Shown here: positions 48,447 through 57,746 of the stretch, piece by piece
Numbering within the stretch: position 1 is the first letter of the stretch
How the letters are laid out: the number at the start of each line of letters is the position of its first letter
Assembly (NCBI GenBank): GCA_021775525.1
Contig: JAJFHQ010000060.1
Coordinates: 1 to 64,000, forward strand
Direction of reading: 5' to 3'
DNA from: Hyphomicrobiales bacterium
GTDB taxonomy: Bacteria; Pseudomonadota; Alphaproteobacteria; Rhizobiales; Methyloligellaceae
DNA: 64,000 nt
Program-made: the position numbers and the translations under genes
The notes under the pieces: generated by a model
What the model was told of the DNA's origin: nothing
The model's input: the letters and a program-made list of their open reading frames with translations, nothing else
Databases searched by the model: none

Positions 48447-48755
48447 CTGAGATTTGAGGATGGTTTCTCGCACCGGCTGGAAATCGTAGGTGGCATAAAA
48501 TTCCGTGTCGAACGCCCCCCAGGCGCTTTCCTCGATGGCCATGTTAACATCGCGCAGCTTCTCCGTCGGAACCTTCAGTGTTGCCACTTGTCCAATCCCC
48601 ATCATCACGTACCAGGACACGACCTCGCAGCCTTCAGGGGGGAAGCGTTTCCAAAATTCTTTCTCAACCAGCTTCTCTCGTATCTGGTCGAGATTCTTGT
48701 CCTTTTGGTGCTTCAGAAAGACAGTGAGGAGAATTGAGCCGTCTTCATGCGTCAT
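48441..48755 (-). CDS. Conserved small protein, unknown function
   Basis: A 104-residue acidic/basic protein with no membrane segment or signal. Two notable stretches are [21 protein letters not shown] and [15 protein letters not shown], the pattern of a small alpha-plus-beta fold. I do not recognise the family. It is probably its own transcription unit, or cotranscribed with the TAXI gene upstream (34 bp apart). Confidence 0.65.
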   Translation of the reverse strand: MTHEDGSILLTVFLKHQKDKNLDQIREKLVEKEFWKRFPPEGCEVVSWYVMMGIGQVATLKVPTEKLRDVNMAIEESAWGAFDTEFYATYDFQPVRETILKSQS

Positions 48756-48789
48756 GGCAGTTTGCCCCCGATCATTGAACCGACTGGCT

Positions 48790-49779
48790 TCAACGAAGCG
48801 CGCCGATCTGTTTCAGATAAGCGGCGGCTCCGGGATGAATCAACCCGTCCGGTGCGTTGGCCGCCGTGTTCCCGGGTGTTGTGTACCTGGCCTGGGGGAT
48901 TTGCTTTGCCATGATCGGACCCGCCATGTGCGCGGCTTCGGCCATTTTCGCAGCACTCTCATCGGGTAGACTTGGCCGGGTGAGGATGAAGGACCACATG
49001 CCGACAGTCTGCAAATCATTCTCGATGCCCGGGTAACTCCCGGATGGAACCGTCATGGGTTTCAGATGGGGAGCGTGCTCCATGATGCGTTGAAGGCCCG
49101 CAGGGTCCGGGACGATGAATCGGGCGCCAGAGGCGCTGTTCGACACTTTCACAAATCCCGGCCAGCCGAAGCCGCCGCCCCACCAGGCATCAATTTCTTT
49201 TTCAAGCAACTTCTTGACCCCATGACCTGATTTCTCGAGATAGACAGGGTGTATGTCTTTCTCCGGATCGATGCCGAGACCCGTGAGAATGGATTTCGCC
49301 AGGATCGTGAGCCCCGAACTTCGTGTGCCGAGCGCAACGCGCTTGCCTTTCAGATCATCAATCGATCGTATCGGGCTGTCGCGGCGAACCACGAACATCC
49401 CGGGTCCCGGATACATGGCCGCAGCGATAAGGAGTTTGTCTGGGCTGTCCTTCTGCTGCTGGAAGGCGCGGTGGGCCGCGTTGCCCTCGACCTGGCCGAA
49501 ATCAATCTTGCCCGCGGCCAGGCGTTTCAGGTTGTCACCGCTGCCCTTGGTGTCGACAGTTACGATCTCGATGGGCGCGTGAGCTTCATTCGCGGCCTTG
49601 GCAAACGTGGCCCCAAACAGCTGGAACCCACCGCCGGGAGTAGCCGTGCCCATGGTAACGCTGGGCACGCTGGAGGCGAACAGAAACTGCGTATGGCCGA
49701 GCGAAATGGTAGCCGCCGCGCTGGCGGTGAGCAGGAAGGTGCGTCGGCTGGTGCTTTTTACTTGTGTCATGGGCCGCAC
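48790..49779 (-). CDS. TAXI-type TRAP solute-binding protein
   Basis: A 329-residue periplasmic protein. The N-terminus has a twin-arginine-like SRRTFLLTA (residues 10-18) and a hydrophobic core, ending near FASS. The mature part has GTATPGGGFQLFGATFAKAAN, LAAGKIDFGQVEGNAAHRAF and KGKRVALGTRSSGLTILAK, as in TAXI-family binding proteins. Ligands are usually glutamate-like or aromatic acids, but here unknown. No TRAP membrane subunits lie within the window, so it is an orphan here. Confidence 0.88.
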   Translation of the reverse strand: MRPMTQVKSTSRRTFLLTASAAATISLGHTQFLFASSVPSVTMGTATPGGGFQLFGATFAKAANEAHAPIEIVTVDTKGSGDNLKRLAAGKIDFGQVEGNAAHRAFQQQKDSPDKLLIAAAMYPGPGMFVVRRDSPIRSIDDLKGKRVALGTRSSGLTILAKSILTGLGIDPEKDIHPVYLEKSGHGVKKLLEKEIDAWWGGGFGWPGFVKVSNSASGARFIVPDPAGLQRIMEHAPHLKPMTVPSGSYPGIENDLQTVGMWSFILTRPSLPDESAAKMAEAAHMAGPIMAKQIPQARYTTPGNTAANAPDGLIHPGAAAYLKQIGALR

Positions 49780-49823
49780 TCTAAATTGAACGCGATGATA
49801 ATATCACATGACGGTGCTTGAGA

Positions 49824-50603
49824 TCAGTACCGCCGCTCGACCATTTTCTTTTTGAGCTCCGCAATCGCCTTGGCCGGGTTGAGACCCTTGGGGCACGCTT
49901 TCGAGCAATTCATGATCGTATGACAGCGGTAGAGCCGGAACGGGTCTTCCAGGTTGTCCAGCCGTTCGCCGGTCGCTTCATCGCGTGAATCGATCACCCA
50001 GCGATAGGCTTGCAGCAATACGGCTGGCCCCAGATAGCGGTCAGAATTCCACCAGTATGAGGGGCAGGATGTGGAGCAGCAGGCGCACATGATGCACTCA
50101 TAAAGCCCATCCAGCTTTTCACGATCCTCGCGCGACTGTTTCCATTCCTTCGGTGGCTCGGTGGTTTCCGTCTGCAGCCAGGGCTGGATCGAGCGGTGCT
50201 GAGCGTAGAAATTGGTGAGGTCGGGAACGAGGTCCTTGACGACGGGCTGGTGCGGCAGAGGGTAAATCTTTACCGTGCCCTTGATCTCGTCCATGCCACG
50301 GGTGCAGGCCAGCGTATTGGTGCCGTCCACATTCATGGCACAGGAACCGCATATCCCCTCACGGCAGGACCGGCGGAAGGTCAGCGTCGGGTCGATCTCG
50401 GCCTTGATCTTGATGAGGGCATCGAGAACCATCGGCCCACATTCATCGAGATTGATATGATAGCTGTCGACATGCGGATTCTTGCCGTCGTCCGGGCTCC
50501 AGCGATAAACGCGGAATTCGCGCCAGTCGCCTTTTGCCTTGGGCTTATTCCACGTTTTGCCCTCGGTGAGCTTGGAATTTTTCGGGAGTGCGAGTTCGAC
50601 CAT
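49824..50603 (-). CDS. sdhB: Succinate dehydrogenase iron-sulfur subunit
   Basis: A 259-residue subunit of complex II. The [2Fe-2S] cysteines are in [15 protein letters not shown] (near 80-95). Two later clusters, [12 protein letters not shown] and [17 protein letters not shown], hold the [4Fe-4S] and [3Fe-4S] centres. It passes electrons from SdhA to the quinone site. It is the last gene of the sdhC-D-A-B operon, eight bases after sdhA. Confidence 0.97.
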   Translation of the reverse strand: MVELALPKNSKLTEGKTWNKPKAKGDWREFRVYRWSPDDGKNPHVDSYHINLDECGPMVLDALIKIKAEIDPTLTFRRSCREGICGSCAMNVDGTNTLACTRGMDEIKGTVKIYPLPHQPVVKDLVPDLTNFYAQHRSIQPWLQTETTEPPKEWKQSREDREKLDGLYECIMCACCSTSCPSYWWNSDRYLGPAVLLQAYRWVIDSRDEATGERLDNLEDPFRLYRCHTIMNCSKACPKGLNPAKAIAELKKKMVERRY

Positions 50604-50611
50604 TTTTTCCT

Positions 50612-52453
50612 CTAATACACCCGGGCTTTCGGGACGATATAGGCGATGTCGTTGGTCATGGTGTAGGTATGAACCGGCCGGGAGCCGAGCCTCACGGTGT
50701 GCTTGTCATCGTCGGCCCAGGCGAGTGTGTGTTTCATCCATTTCTTGTCGTCGCGGTCAGGGAAATCTTCGCGTGCGTGGGCACCGCGGCTTTCCTTGCG
50801 GCTGACCGCGCCCGCGACCGTGACAGCCGCCTGCACGATCATATTGTCAAATTCCAGCGTCTCGATGAGATCGGTATTCCAGATCAACGAACGGTCGGTG
50901 ACCTTGAGGTCCTTGCTTGCATCCCAGATGTCCTGGATGGCTTTCTTGCCGTCTTTCAGAAGATCGCCGGTGCGGAACACGGCGCAATTGGTCTGCATGG
51001 CACGCTGCATTTGGCCACGAAGCTCTGAAGTGGGTGTGTCGCCATCGGCGTAGCGAAAACGGTCAAGACGTGACAATGCCAGATCCCCGGCATCAGATGG
51101 CAGGTCCGGGTGCGACGACCCCGCTTCAATAGTTTCAGCGCATTTCAGGCCAGCCGCCCGGCCGAACACCACCAAGTCGATTAGCGAGTTGGACCCCAGC
51201 CGGTTGGCGCCATGCACCGAGACGGAGGCTGCCTCGCCTATGGCAAGCAGGCCCGGCACCACGGTGTCCGGGTTCTTGCCCTTCGAGGTCATGACCTCAC
51301 CGTGATAATTGGTGGCGACGCCGCCCATATTGTAATGCACTGTCGGAATGACGGGGATCGGTTCGCGGCGCAAATCCACGCCGGCAAAAATTTTGGCTGA
51401 CTCGGTTATGCCGGGCAGTCGCTCGGCCAAGATGGCCGGGTCGAGATGATCGAGATGCAGGTGGATATGATCTTTGTCCGGCCCCACACCGCGCCCTTCA
51501 TTAATCTCAATTGTCATGGAGCGGGACACGACATCGCGCGATGCCAGATCCTTGGCGTGGGGCGCGTAGCGCTCCATGAAGCGCTCGCCTTCTGAATTGG
51601 TGAGATACCCACCCTCGCCGCGTGCGCCTTCGGTGATGAGCACGCCCGCGCCGTAAACCCCGGTCGGGTGAAACTGGACGAACTCCATGTCCTGAAGCGG
51701 CAGCCCGGCGCGCAGGGTCATGGCGTTGCCGTCGCCGGTACAGGTGTGCGCGGCGGTGCAGGAGAAATAGGCGCGGCCATAGCCGCCCGTCGCCAGCACG
51801 GTCTTGTGCGCCTGGAAGCGGTGCAGGGTGCCGTCTTCGAGGCTCAGGGCCACGACGCCCCGGCACACGCCGTCCTCGTCCATGATGAGGTCGAGGGCAA
51901 AATATTCGATGAAGAATTCTGCCGTGTAGCGAAGGCTCTGGCCGTAGAGCGTGTGCAGCATGGCGTGGCCGGTGCGGTCAGCCGCGGCACAAGTGCGTTG
52001 GGCAGGCGGACCTTCACCAAATTCCGTGGTCATGCCGCCGAACGGGCGCTGGTAAATCTTGCCCTCTTCGGTGCGCGAAAAAGGCACACCGTAATGCTCC
52101 AGCTCGTAGACGGCTTCGGGCGCCTTGCGGCAAAGATATTCGATGGCGTCCTGGTCACCGAGCCAGTCAGATCCCTTGACCGTGTCATACATATGCCAGC
52201 GCCAGTTGTCCTCACCCATATTGCCAAGTGACGCGGCGATGCCGCCCTGGGCCGCGACCGTGTGGCTGCGGGTCGGGAATACTTTCGAGATGCAGGCTGT
52301 CTTGAGACCCGCTTGCGCGCAACCCAGTGTCGCGCGAAGGCCCGCGCCGCCCGCGCCGACCACCACCACGTCGTAGGTGTGGTCCGTCATCGGGTAGGCC
52401 TTGCCGTTTACGCGCGGGGCGGCGGTTGCGTTGCTTTTAGAGCTGCCTGCCAT
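50612..52453 (-). CDS. sdhA: Succinate dehydrogenase flavoprotein subunit
   Basis: A 613-residue FAD subunit. The FAD loop [16 protein letters not shown] and the flavinylated His in [10 protein letters not shown] are intact. Active-site segments HPTGVYGAG and RGEGGYLTN are present and the C-terminus [13 protein letters not shown] fits the family. The ATG at 52453 starts inside the sdhD stop region, with TTG 52465 as an alternative. It oxidises succinate to fumarate. Confidence 0.97.
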   Translation of the reverse strand: MAGSSKSNATAAPRVNGKAYPMTDHTYDVVVVGAGGAGLRATLGCAQAGLKTACISKVFPTRSHTVAAQGGIAASLGNMGEDNWRWHMYDTVKGSDWLGDQDAIEYLCRKAPEAVYELEHYGVPFSRTEEGKIYQRPFGGMTTEFGEGPPAQRTCAAADRTGHAMLHTLYGQSLRYTAEFFIEYFALDLIMDEDGVCRGVVALSLEDGTLHRFQAHKTVLATGGYGRAYFSCTAAHTCTGDGNAMTLRAGLPLQDMEFVQFHPTGVYGAGVLITEGARGEGGYLTNSEGERFMERYAPHAKDLASRDVVSRSMTIEINEGRGVGPDKDHIHLHLDHLDPAILAERLPGITESAKIFAGVDLRREPIPVIPTVHYNMGGVATNYHGEVMTSKGKNPDTVVPGLLAIGEAASVSVHGANRLGSNSLIDLVVFGRAAGLKCAETIEAGSSHPDLPSDAGDLALSRLDRFRYADGDTPTSELRGQMQRAMQTNCAVFRTGDLLKDGKKAIQDIWDASKDLKVTDRSLIWNTDLIETLEFDNMIVQAAVTVAGAVSRKESRGAHAREDFPDRDDKKWMKHTLAWADDDKHTVRLGSRPVHTYTMTNDIAYIVPKARVY

Positions 52454-52454
52454 A

Positions 52455-52838
52455 TCAGTTTCCAAGACTCAGTTTTATGATTGCGTACATACAGGCGAGA
52501 CCCATCAAAATCGTAAAGAAGGTGTTGGTCATCAGGCAGATGATTTTTGCACCTTCGCCATGCACATAATCCTCGATGATGACTTGCATGCCGAGACGCA
52601 TGTGAATGGCGCCCGAGATGACCAGAGCCATCATGGCAATTGCGGCGAGTGGTGATCCGAGATAGGCGGCAACGGTGCTGTGGTCCTTGCCAGCGAGCAG
52701 GATGACCGTCACCACCAGAAACAGGGTGAGGGGTATGTTGGCCAATCCCGTGATCCGCTGTTTCCAGAAATGATCAGCACCCTCTTTCGCGGAGCCAAGC
52801 CCACGGACCTTGTTCAATGGTGTGCGCATATCAGCCAT
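52455..52838 (-). CDS. sdhD: Succinate dehydrogenase membrane anchor SdhD
   Basis: A 127-residue, three-helix membrane anchor. Typical features are [20 protein letters not shown], the haem/quinone region with [20 protein letters not shown] and its conserved Asp-Tyr. ATG 52838 is preferred to the longer frame; GGAG lies ten bases upstream. It is followed directly by sdhA. Confidence 0.95.
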   Translation of the reverse strand: MADMRTPLNKVRGLGSAKEGADHFWKQRITGLANIPLTLFLVVTVILLAGKDHSTVAAYLGSPLAAIAMMALVISGAIHMRLGMQVIIEDYVHGEGAKIICLMTNTFFTILMGLACMYAIIKLSLGN

Positions 52839-52840
52839 GG

Positions 52841-53248
52841 CTATGGTGCTCCCGTGCACCAGAGCCCGACGGCCCAGACAATGGCTGTCAAACCGAGAGA
52901 GGCAACAAGGCTGGCGCGCGCCATGAATTCAATGGTTGGAAGTTCGAAACCTTTACCCGTGTCCCAGATGAAATGGCGTACGCCCCCGAGCATGTGATGG
53001 ATCAGCGTCCATGTGTATCCGAACAAAACAATCTTGCCGATGAGCGTACCGGCAAGGCCGTTCACAAACTCGAAATAGTCAGGTCCCGCGGCGGCAGCGA
53101 TCAGCCACCAGGCAAGCAGAAGAGAGCCGAAATAGAGCGCCGCGCCGGTTGCGCGATGGACGATAGACATCATCATCGTCAGCATTGGCTTGTATATTTG
53201 CAGGTGCGGGGAAAGCGGCCGGTCGGCCGGCGATCTGGCGTCCGCCAT
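52841..53248 (-). CDS. sdhC: Succinate dehydrogenase cytochrome b556 subunit SdhC
   Basis: A 135-residue three-helix protein. The signatures RPLSPHLQIYK and SIVHRATGAALYFGSLLLAWW are at the N-terminal half, and the haem His is in THMLGGVRHFIWD-like HHMLGGVRHFIWD. It starts the sdhCDAB operon. The 267-bp region upstream has no other gene I can support. Confidence 0.96.
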   Translation of the reverse strand: MADARSPADRPLSPHLQIYKPMLTMMMSIVHRATGAALYFGSLLLAWWLIAAAAGPDYFEFVNGLAGTLIGKIVLFGYTWTLIHHMLGGVRHFIWDTGKGFELPTIEFMARASLVASLGLTAIVWAVGLWCTGAP

Positions 53249-53473
53249 AGAACACTCCCGAAGGGATTCGGTTCAAGGTGACCTTATGTCTACCGCGCCG
53301 CACCATAACCGGCAATGGTCCGAAAGGAGAAAATTGGTTTATGGAATTGTTGTGGGTGAAACAAGCTGAAGGGCTGGAAAAACATATCCCGCAGGTTGTC
53401 GGTGTACCGTTTGCTGCGCCGGGATGGAAAATGTGCTTGCAGATTATCCTGTAATTCCACTCGGAGAGGGAAA

Positions 53474-53499
53474 CCGGGCAACCCGACAGGGCTGCCCGG
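53474..53499 (-). terminator. Probable terminator of sodC
   Basis: CCGGGCA, one base, CCC, four-base loop, GGG, one base, TGCCCGG: 10 paired bases, starting 16 bases after the sodC stop. On the sodC strand only three T follow, so termination may be partly Rho-dependent. Confidence 0.55.
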
Positions 53500-53514
53500 C
53501 GAATGTCTCCAGCG

Positions 53515-54036
53515 TTACTTGATCACCCCGCAGGCGATCCGTGCGCCTGCCGCACCCGAGGGCTGGCTCTTATAGTCATCGCCTTTCATATGCATGACGA
53601 TGGCTGAGCCGTCCTTGTCGAACACGGTCCCGTCCTCGTCTTTCTCGAGTGAGATTTCATCGTTCAAAATCTCGATGGTGAGCGCGCCATTCGCAGGAAC
53701 ATGAACATTAGGCATGTCACCAGCATGGATGCCATCTTCGCTGAGGATGCCGTGATCATTATCTTCCGGGTTGTAATGGCCGCCCGCCGACTTAAAGGGG
53801 GGCTCACATTTGCCGACAGCATGCACATGAAAAGCATGAGTGCCCGCAGGTAAATTTTTCAACTTAGCCGTCAACAGGACGCCATTCGGCGTTTCCAGCA
53901 GTTCGACAACGCCCACATCCTTGCCGCTGGGGTCCTTCATGTCGGCCTTGGCGCTCATAGCGCTTGCGTCATATGCCGCGCTTGAGATGCCAAGCCCAAA
54001 TGCAACCACTGCAGCAATCGTTAGGTTCCGGGTCAT
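53515..54036 (-). CDS. sodC: Periplasmic Cu/Zn superoxide dismutase
   Basis: A 173-residue protein with a signal peptide (about 1-26). Metal ligands are in HAFHVHAVGKCE, GGHYNP, HAGDMPN and IVMHMKGDD; the disulfide Cys and the catalytic Arg are in the final GARIACGVIK. It dismutates superoxide in the periplasm. It is a single gene beside the sdh operon, which is a plausible superoxide source. Confidence 0.96.
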   Translation of the reverse strand: MTRNLTIAAVVAFGLGISSAAYDASAMSAKADMKDPSGKDVGVVELLETPNGVLLTAKLKNLPAGTHAFHVHAVGKCEPPFKSAGGHYNPEDNDHGILSEDGIHAGDMPNVHVPANGALTIEILNDEISLEKDEDGTVFDKDGSAIVMHMKGDDYKSQPSGAAGARIACGVIK

Positions 54037-54139
54037 TGGTTTCTTCCTCCCAATCTGATCGGTGCCGGCAGGGACGCCGGTCTGACGTCACTATATTCAA
54101 AATGCGGCAAACAAATTGCGGAATTTTACGATGAAGCAT

Positions 54140-55192
54140 CTAGCGCGGCAGCACGGCCCAATAGTCAAGATCAAGCAAGACACCTTCCTCATAGCTATCG
54201 TCGCCCGTCTTGTGAGGAAAATCCGCGCATGACCGGTCTTTCACGGCAATGGTGCGGATGCGCAGCGCGCCGACATCCTTACGCCCGGGAATTTCCTCCC
54301 GCTCGAGAATTTCCGACCATGCATATAGCGTATCTCCGGCGAAGCAGGGCGCGACATGATCACCCGAATTGATGGCGGCGACGTGGAACACGTTTGCCAA
54401 CCCGTTGAAGGAGAGTGCGCGCGCAAGCGAGATTACATGGCCGCCATAGATCAACCGCTTGCCGAAGCGGCTGTTTTTCTGGGCGTGGGCATTGTAATGT
54501 ACCTTGGCGGTGTTTTGATAAAGCCGGGTAGCGATCTGGTGTTCTGCCTCCTCGATGGTCATGCCGTCCACGTGATCGATCTTTTCGCCAACCTCGAAGT
54601 CGCCCCACAGATGCTGCGCGCCTGCCAGCGCAGTATCGTAGGCATCAACGTCGATGGGGGGCAGGCCCTGCACAAGCTGGTCCGGCTCTACGCGGTCCGC
54701 CAGTTCAGGGATATGGCTTTCAGGAGCGGGCGCGTCCACGTCGTGCTTGGCCACCATCACCCAGCGGACATAGTCGAGCACACTCTCCCCAACCTGGTTG
54801 ACGCCGGTCGAGCGCACATAGACGACACCTGCCTTGCCGTTTGAAAGCTGGCGTAACCCGATCACTTCTGACGAAGCGCTCAGGGTGTCCCCGGGAAAAA
54901 CGGGCGCCAGAAAACGGCATTCGGCGTAGCCCAGATTGGCAATTGCGTTAAGGGAGATATCCGGCACGGTTTTGCCGAATACGATGTGGAATGTGAGCAC
55001 ATCATCAACCGGTGCGGCCGGATAGCCCAGCCCCATGGCGAAGGTATCAGACGACTGCACCGCGAAGCGCGAGCCGGTGAGGGCGGTGTAGAGAGACACA
55101 TCGCCTTCGGTCACCGTGCGCGGTGTCGCGTGGGTGATTTTTTGCCCGAGGCTGAAATCTTCAAAGAAGTTTCCGCGATTGGTCTTGGTCAT
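54140..55192 (-). CDS. MaoC-family hydratase, mesaconyl-CoA hydratase-like
   Basis: A 350-residue protein with two tandem MaoC hotdog domains (about 10-160 and 190-345). The N-terminal NFFEDFSLGQKITHATPRTVTEGD is the family start. RLYQNTAKVHYNAHAQKNSRFGKRLIYGGHVISLARALSFNGL, read as the part AHAQKNSRFG plus RLIYGGHVISLARAL, forms the active-site region. This architecture matches mesaconyl-CoA (2-methylfumaryl-CoA) hydratase of the ethylmalonyl-CoA pathway. It is in one minus-strand group with a malyl-CoA lyase/thioesterase-like gene, which supports that reading. Confidence 0.85.
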   Translation of the reverse strand: MTKTNRGNFFEDFSLGQKITHATPRTVTEGDVSLYTALTGSRFAVQSSDTFAMGLGYPAAPVDDVLTFHIVFGKTVPDISLNAIANLGYAECRFLAPVFPGDTLSASSEVIGLRQLSNGKAGVVYVRSTGVNQVGESVLDYVRWVMVAKHDVDAPAPESHIPELADRVEPDQLVQGLPPIDVDAYDTALAGAQHLWGDFEVGEKIDHVDGMTIEEAEHQIATRLYQNTAKVHYNAHAQKNSRFGKRLIYGGHVISLARALSFNGLANVFHVAAINSGDHVAPCFAGDTLYAWSEILEREEIPGRKDVGALRIRTIAVKDRSCADFPHKTGDDSYEEGVLLDLDYWAVLPR

Positions 55193-55203
55193 GAATTCCA
55201 GCC

Positions 55204-55596
55204 CTAAAGCCCAGGTCCGACAGGTCCCGGAGTTAAATCCTGGCCAAAAGCGATGATGTGGCCGTCCAGGTCTTTCACGTCAATTTCGCGGCAGCCATGG
55301 TCCATATTTTCGGGCCCCCGGACAATTTCCACGTCCCGTGATTTGAGTTCCTCCAGATATGCGTCAACGTCATCCACATAAATGTAGGCGGCCCAGTACT
55401 GGTTCAGAGGTATTGGTCCATCTTCGCGGGCCTGATCGAGAAAGAGCGTCACCGTGCCCCGTCCGACAATGGAAAAGCAGGGCGACTCGCCCCACATACC
55501 CGCCGTAGTGAAGCCCAGCTTCTCCTGATAGAACGCTGCAGCTTCGACCACGTCCCTGACTTGCAGGACGGCGGCAGACCGGATCATTTCAGCCAT
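55204..55596 (-). CDS. VOC-superfamily (glyoxalase/bleomycin-resistance) protein
   Basis: A 130-residue protein with two beta-alpha-beta-beta-beta modules. VRDVVEAAAFYQEKLGFTTAG and VDDVDAYLEELKSRDVEIV are the module starts, and the end DVKDLDGHIIAFGQDL carries a metal-type Asp/Glu. Many such proteins are epimerases, dioxygenases or resistance proteins; no specific substrate is readable. The ATG at 55596 has GGGGA ten bases upstream. It sits between the membrane-protein and MaoC genes. Confidence 0.82.
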   Translation of the reverse strand: MAEMIRSAAVLQVRDVVEAAAFYQEKLGFTTAGMWGESPCFSIVGRGTVTLFLDQAREDGPIPLNQYWAAYIYVDDVDAYLEELKSRDVEIVRGPENMDHGCREIDVKDLDGHIIAFGQDLTPGPVGPGL

Positions 55597-55628
55597 TGTC
55601 TGCGATTCCCCTTTAAACACGTCATGCT

Positions 55629-55883
55629 TCACACTTTCGCTTGTTGCCGATCGCGCTGCCATCTTTTGATTGCGCCATATAGCGAGATCGCAACCCAGAC
55701 ACCCTCCATCACAAACGCCGCCAGATTGAAGGCATGGACCAGGGACACCAGGATGAACCCTGCTCCTGCGCCATTCAAAAACAAATAGCTGTAGTCGTCG
55801 TAGCGCACACGGTCAGCCTGAAGCAGTAAATAGGCGACAATAATGGCCGCGACGCCCACCATGCCAATTGCATCAAATATCAT
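55629..55883 (-). CDS. Small membrane protein, CBU_0592-like
   Basis: An 84-residue protein with two or three membrane helices: DAIGMVGVAAIIVAYLLLQADRV, then YSYLFLNGAGAGFILVSLVHAFNLAAFVMEGVWVAISLYG, read as SYLFLNGAGAGFILVSLVHAF and FVMEGVWVAISLY. This pattern occurs in a small family of unknown function found across Proteobacteria. It follows the lyase-like gene closely. No role is known. Confidence 0.7.
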   Translation of the reverse strand: MIFDAIGMVGVAAIIVAYLLLQADRVRYDDYSYLFLNGAGAGFILVSLVHAFNLAAFVMEGVWVAISLYGAIKRWQRDRQQAKV

Positions 55884-55893
55884 TGTCCGATCC

Positions 55894-56775
55894 TCAATCT
55901 CCCCCGATGGCATCGGCAATCGCCACCGTGCGCAGGGCCATGTCTCGGTGCAGCAATTCAACCATTTTACCCTCGAGATTGATAACGCCCTTGCCCTTGT
56001 TTTCGTCCATTTCAAACGCTGCAATGATGTGACGTGCGTTTTCAACCTCGCCTGCCGGCGGCGAGAAGACCTTGTTGCAAACCTCGATCTGGCCCGGATG
56101 GATCAGGGTCTTGCCATCCATACCAAGCTGGCGGCCATGAAGACACTCGGCTTCAAATCCTTCAAGATCGCGGAAATTGTTGTAGACGCCATCAAGGATA
56201 TCGAGGCCGTAAGCGCGCGCCACCACCACGCAGTGTGACAGCGACATGATCATGGACATCCGGTCCGGAGTTACTACTGCGCGAGTTTCCTTGGCCAGAT
56301 CATTTGTGCCCATAAGAAGCACGGTGATCGGGTTCTTGTCTGATTGGGCAGCGGCGCCAATCGCATCGGCATTCAGGATGCCCAGCGGTGTTTCAACCAT
56401 GGCCCAGATGGAAAGGTCAGCCGGAGCGCCACCCTTGGCAAGTGCCGCGCGTATGGCGGAAACATCTTCGGGTAACTGGACTTTGGGCACGCAGACCGCA
56501 TCCGCTCCCGACGCGGCAACAGCTGCAAGATCGTCCGCGCCCCAGTGTGTTCCCAGCCCGTTGACGCGGATCAGCACTTCTCGATTTCCGTAGCCTCCGC
56601 GAGAGACCGCCGCGCAGGCGCGTGCCCTGGCATCTGCTTTTTCATCGGGCGCGACGGCATCCTCAAGGTCGAATATGACGGTATCCACTGCGAGCGTTTT
56701 CGCTTTTTCAAGCGCGCGCTCGTTTGAAGCGGGCATATAAAGGGCGCCACGGCGCGGGCGTATTTGTTCTGACAT
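55894..56775 (-). CDS. CoA ester lyase, malyl-CoA lyase/thioesterase-like
   Basis: A 293-residue HpcH/CitE-family TIM barrel. It has GALYMPASNERALEKAKTL, FDLEDAVAPDEKADAR with metal-binding Glu, VLIRVNGLGTHW, VPKVQLPED, WAMVETPLGILN and the QLGMDGKTLIHPGQIE segment. Rhodobacter-type genomes have a malyl/methylmalyl-CoA lyase and a malyl-CoA thioesterase of this kind. This one, with the short length and this start, resembles the thioesterase branch. It is first in the group with the MaoC hydratase, so C4/C5 acyl-CoA turnover is inferred. It is divergent from the PdxY gene. Confidence 0.82.
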   Translation of the reverse strand: MSEQIRPRRGALYMPASNERALEKAKTLAVDTVIFDLEDAVAPDEKADARARACAAVSRGGYGNREVLIRVNGLGTHWGADDLAAVAASGADAVCVPKVQLPEDVSAIRAALAKGGAPADLSIWAMVETPLGILNADAIGAAAQSDKNPITVLLMGTNDLAKETRAVVTPDRMSMIMSLSHCVVVARAYGLDILDGVYNNFRDLEGFEAECLHGRQLGMDGKTLIHPGQIEVCNKVFSPPAGEVENARHIIAAFEMDENKGKGVINLEGKMVELLHRDMALRTVAIADAIGGD

Positions 56776-56910
56776 GAATTAGCCTTGCGTTATGATCGCC
56801 TGAATGTCGCCGGGGGCATTGCCGGGTTCTGCTGGCAAGAATAACCGAGCAGAGGCCCGCCCGCCATGCTTCCTTGGCGGCAAAGAGGGAAAATACGGAG
56901 TTACACGCAA

Positions 56911-57744
56911 ATGGGTACAGTTCTTTGCCTTTCATCCCAGGTCGCACGCGGCTATGTGGGCGGAAGTACGGCCCGCATCGCGCTGGAGCGCATGGGCCAT
57001 GAATGCTGGTTGCTGCCGACCGTCATCCTTTCGAACCATCCCGGCCATGCCCGTTTCGCAGGTGAGCAAGTGCCTCCCGGGCGCCTGCGCGCCATGATCG
57101 AGGCGTTGGAGGCGAATGGGTGGCTTGGCGATGTTGACGCGGTCCTGACAGGATATATGCCGAGTGCCGAACATGTGGCGCTCGCGGCCAGCATGGTGGA
57201 ACTTGTCAAAAAATCAAATTCCGATCTTACCTACCTGTGTGATCCAATACTCGGCGATGATCCCGGCGGGCTATACGTGGATGAGGAGGTGGCGGCTGCC
57301 ATTCGCGATGAATTGATTCCGCTCAGTCAAATCGCCACGCCCAACCGCTTCGAGCTGGAATGGCTGAGTGGCAAGGGCGCGAAGAGGGTCAAGACAGCTA
57401 CAAAACCGGCTCGGGCACTTGGGCCTGACATGGTTCTCGTAACTTCGCTGACCGGTGGGGAACCCACCAGCCTCGTCAATCTGCTGGTGGAGGGTAAGGG
57501 AGGGCTGGTGACCAGCGTTCCCAAGCGAAAGAACGCGCCACACGGGCCGGGAGATCTGATGGCAGCGTTGTTCCTTGGGGCGTTGTTGAACGGCTCAAGC
57601 GCATCCGAGGCGCTCGGCCGCGCCACGGCCGGTGTCGAAGCGGCGCTTGATGCGAGCAAAAAGTCTGATGAGTTGCGGCTTGTCGCTTCTTCTAAATGGG
57701 TCAAGGCTGACCCGTGGCCGGTTGAGGAAGCCGAGCTGAAGTAG
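56911..57744 (+). CDS. Pyridoxal kinase (PdxY-like)
   Basis: A 277-residue ribokinase-superfamily protein. VLCLSSQVARGYVGGSTARIAL, read as SSQVARGYVGGSTA, opens the active site, and YLCDPILGDDPGGLYVDEE follows. The anion-hole/catalytic segment is GPGDLMAALFLGALL, with the usual GxGD core. It phosphorylates vitamin B6 vitamers, pyridoxal in particular. The ATG at 56911 with GGAG ten bases upstream is preferred over 56866. It is one of several PLP-linked functions in the window. Confidence 0.87.
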   Translation: MGTVLCLSSQVARGYVGGSTARIALERMGHECWLLPTVILSNHPGHARFAGEQVPPGRLRAMIEALEANGWLGDVDAVLTGYMPSAEHVALAASMVELVKKSNSDLTYLCDPILGDDPGGLYVDEEVAAAIRDELIPLSQIATPNRFELEWLSGKGAKRVKTATKPARALGPDMVLVTSLTGGEPTSLVNLLVEGKGGLVTSVPKRKNAPHGPGDLMAALFLGALLNGSSASEALGRATAGVEAALDASKKSDELRLVASSKWVKADPWPVEEAELK

Positions 57745-57746
57745 GC

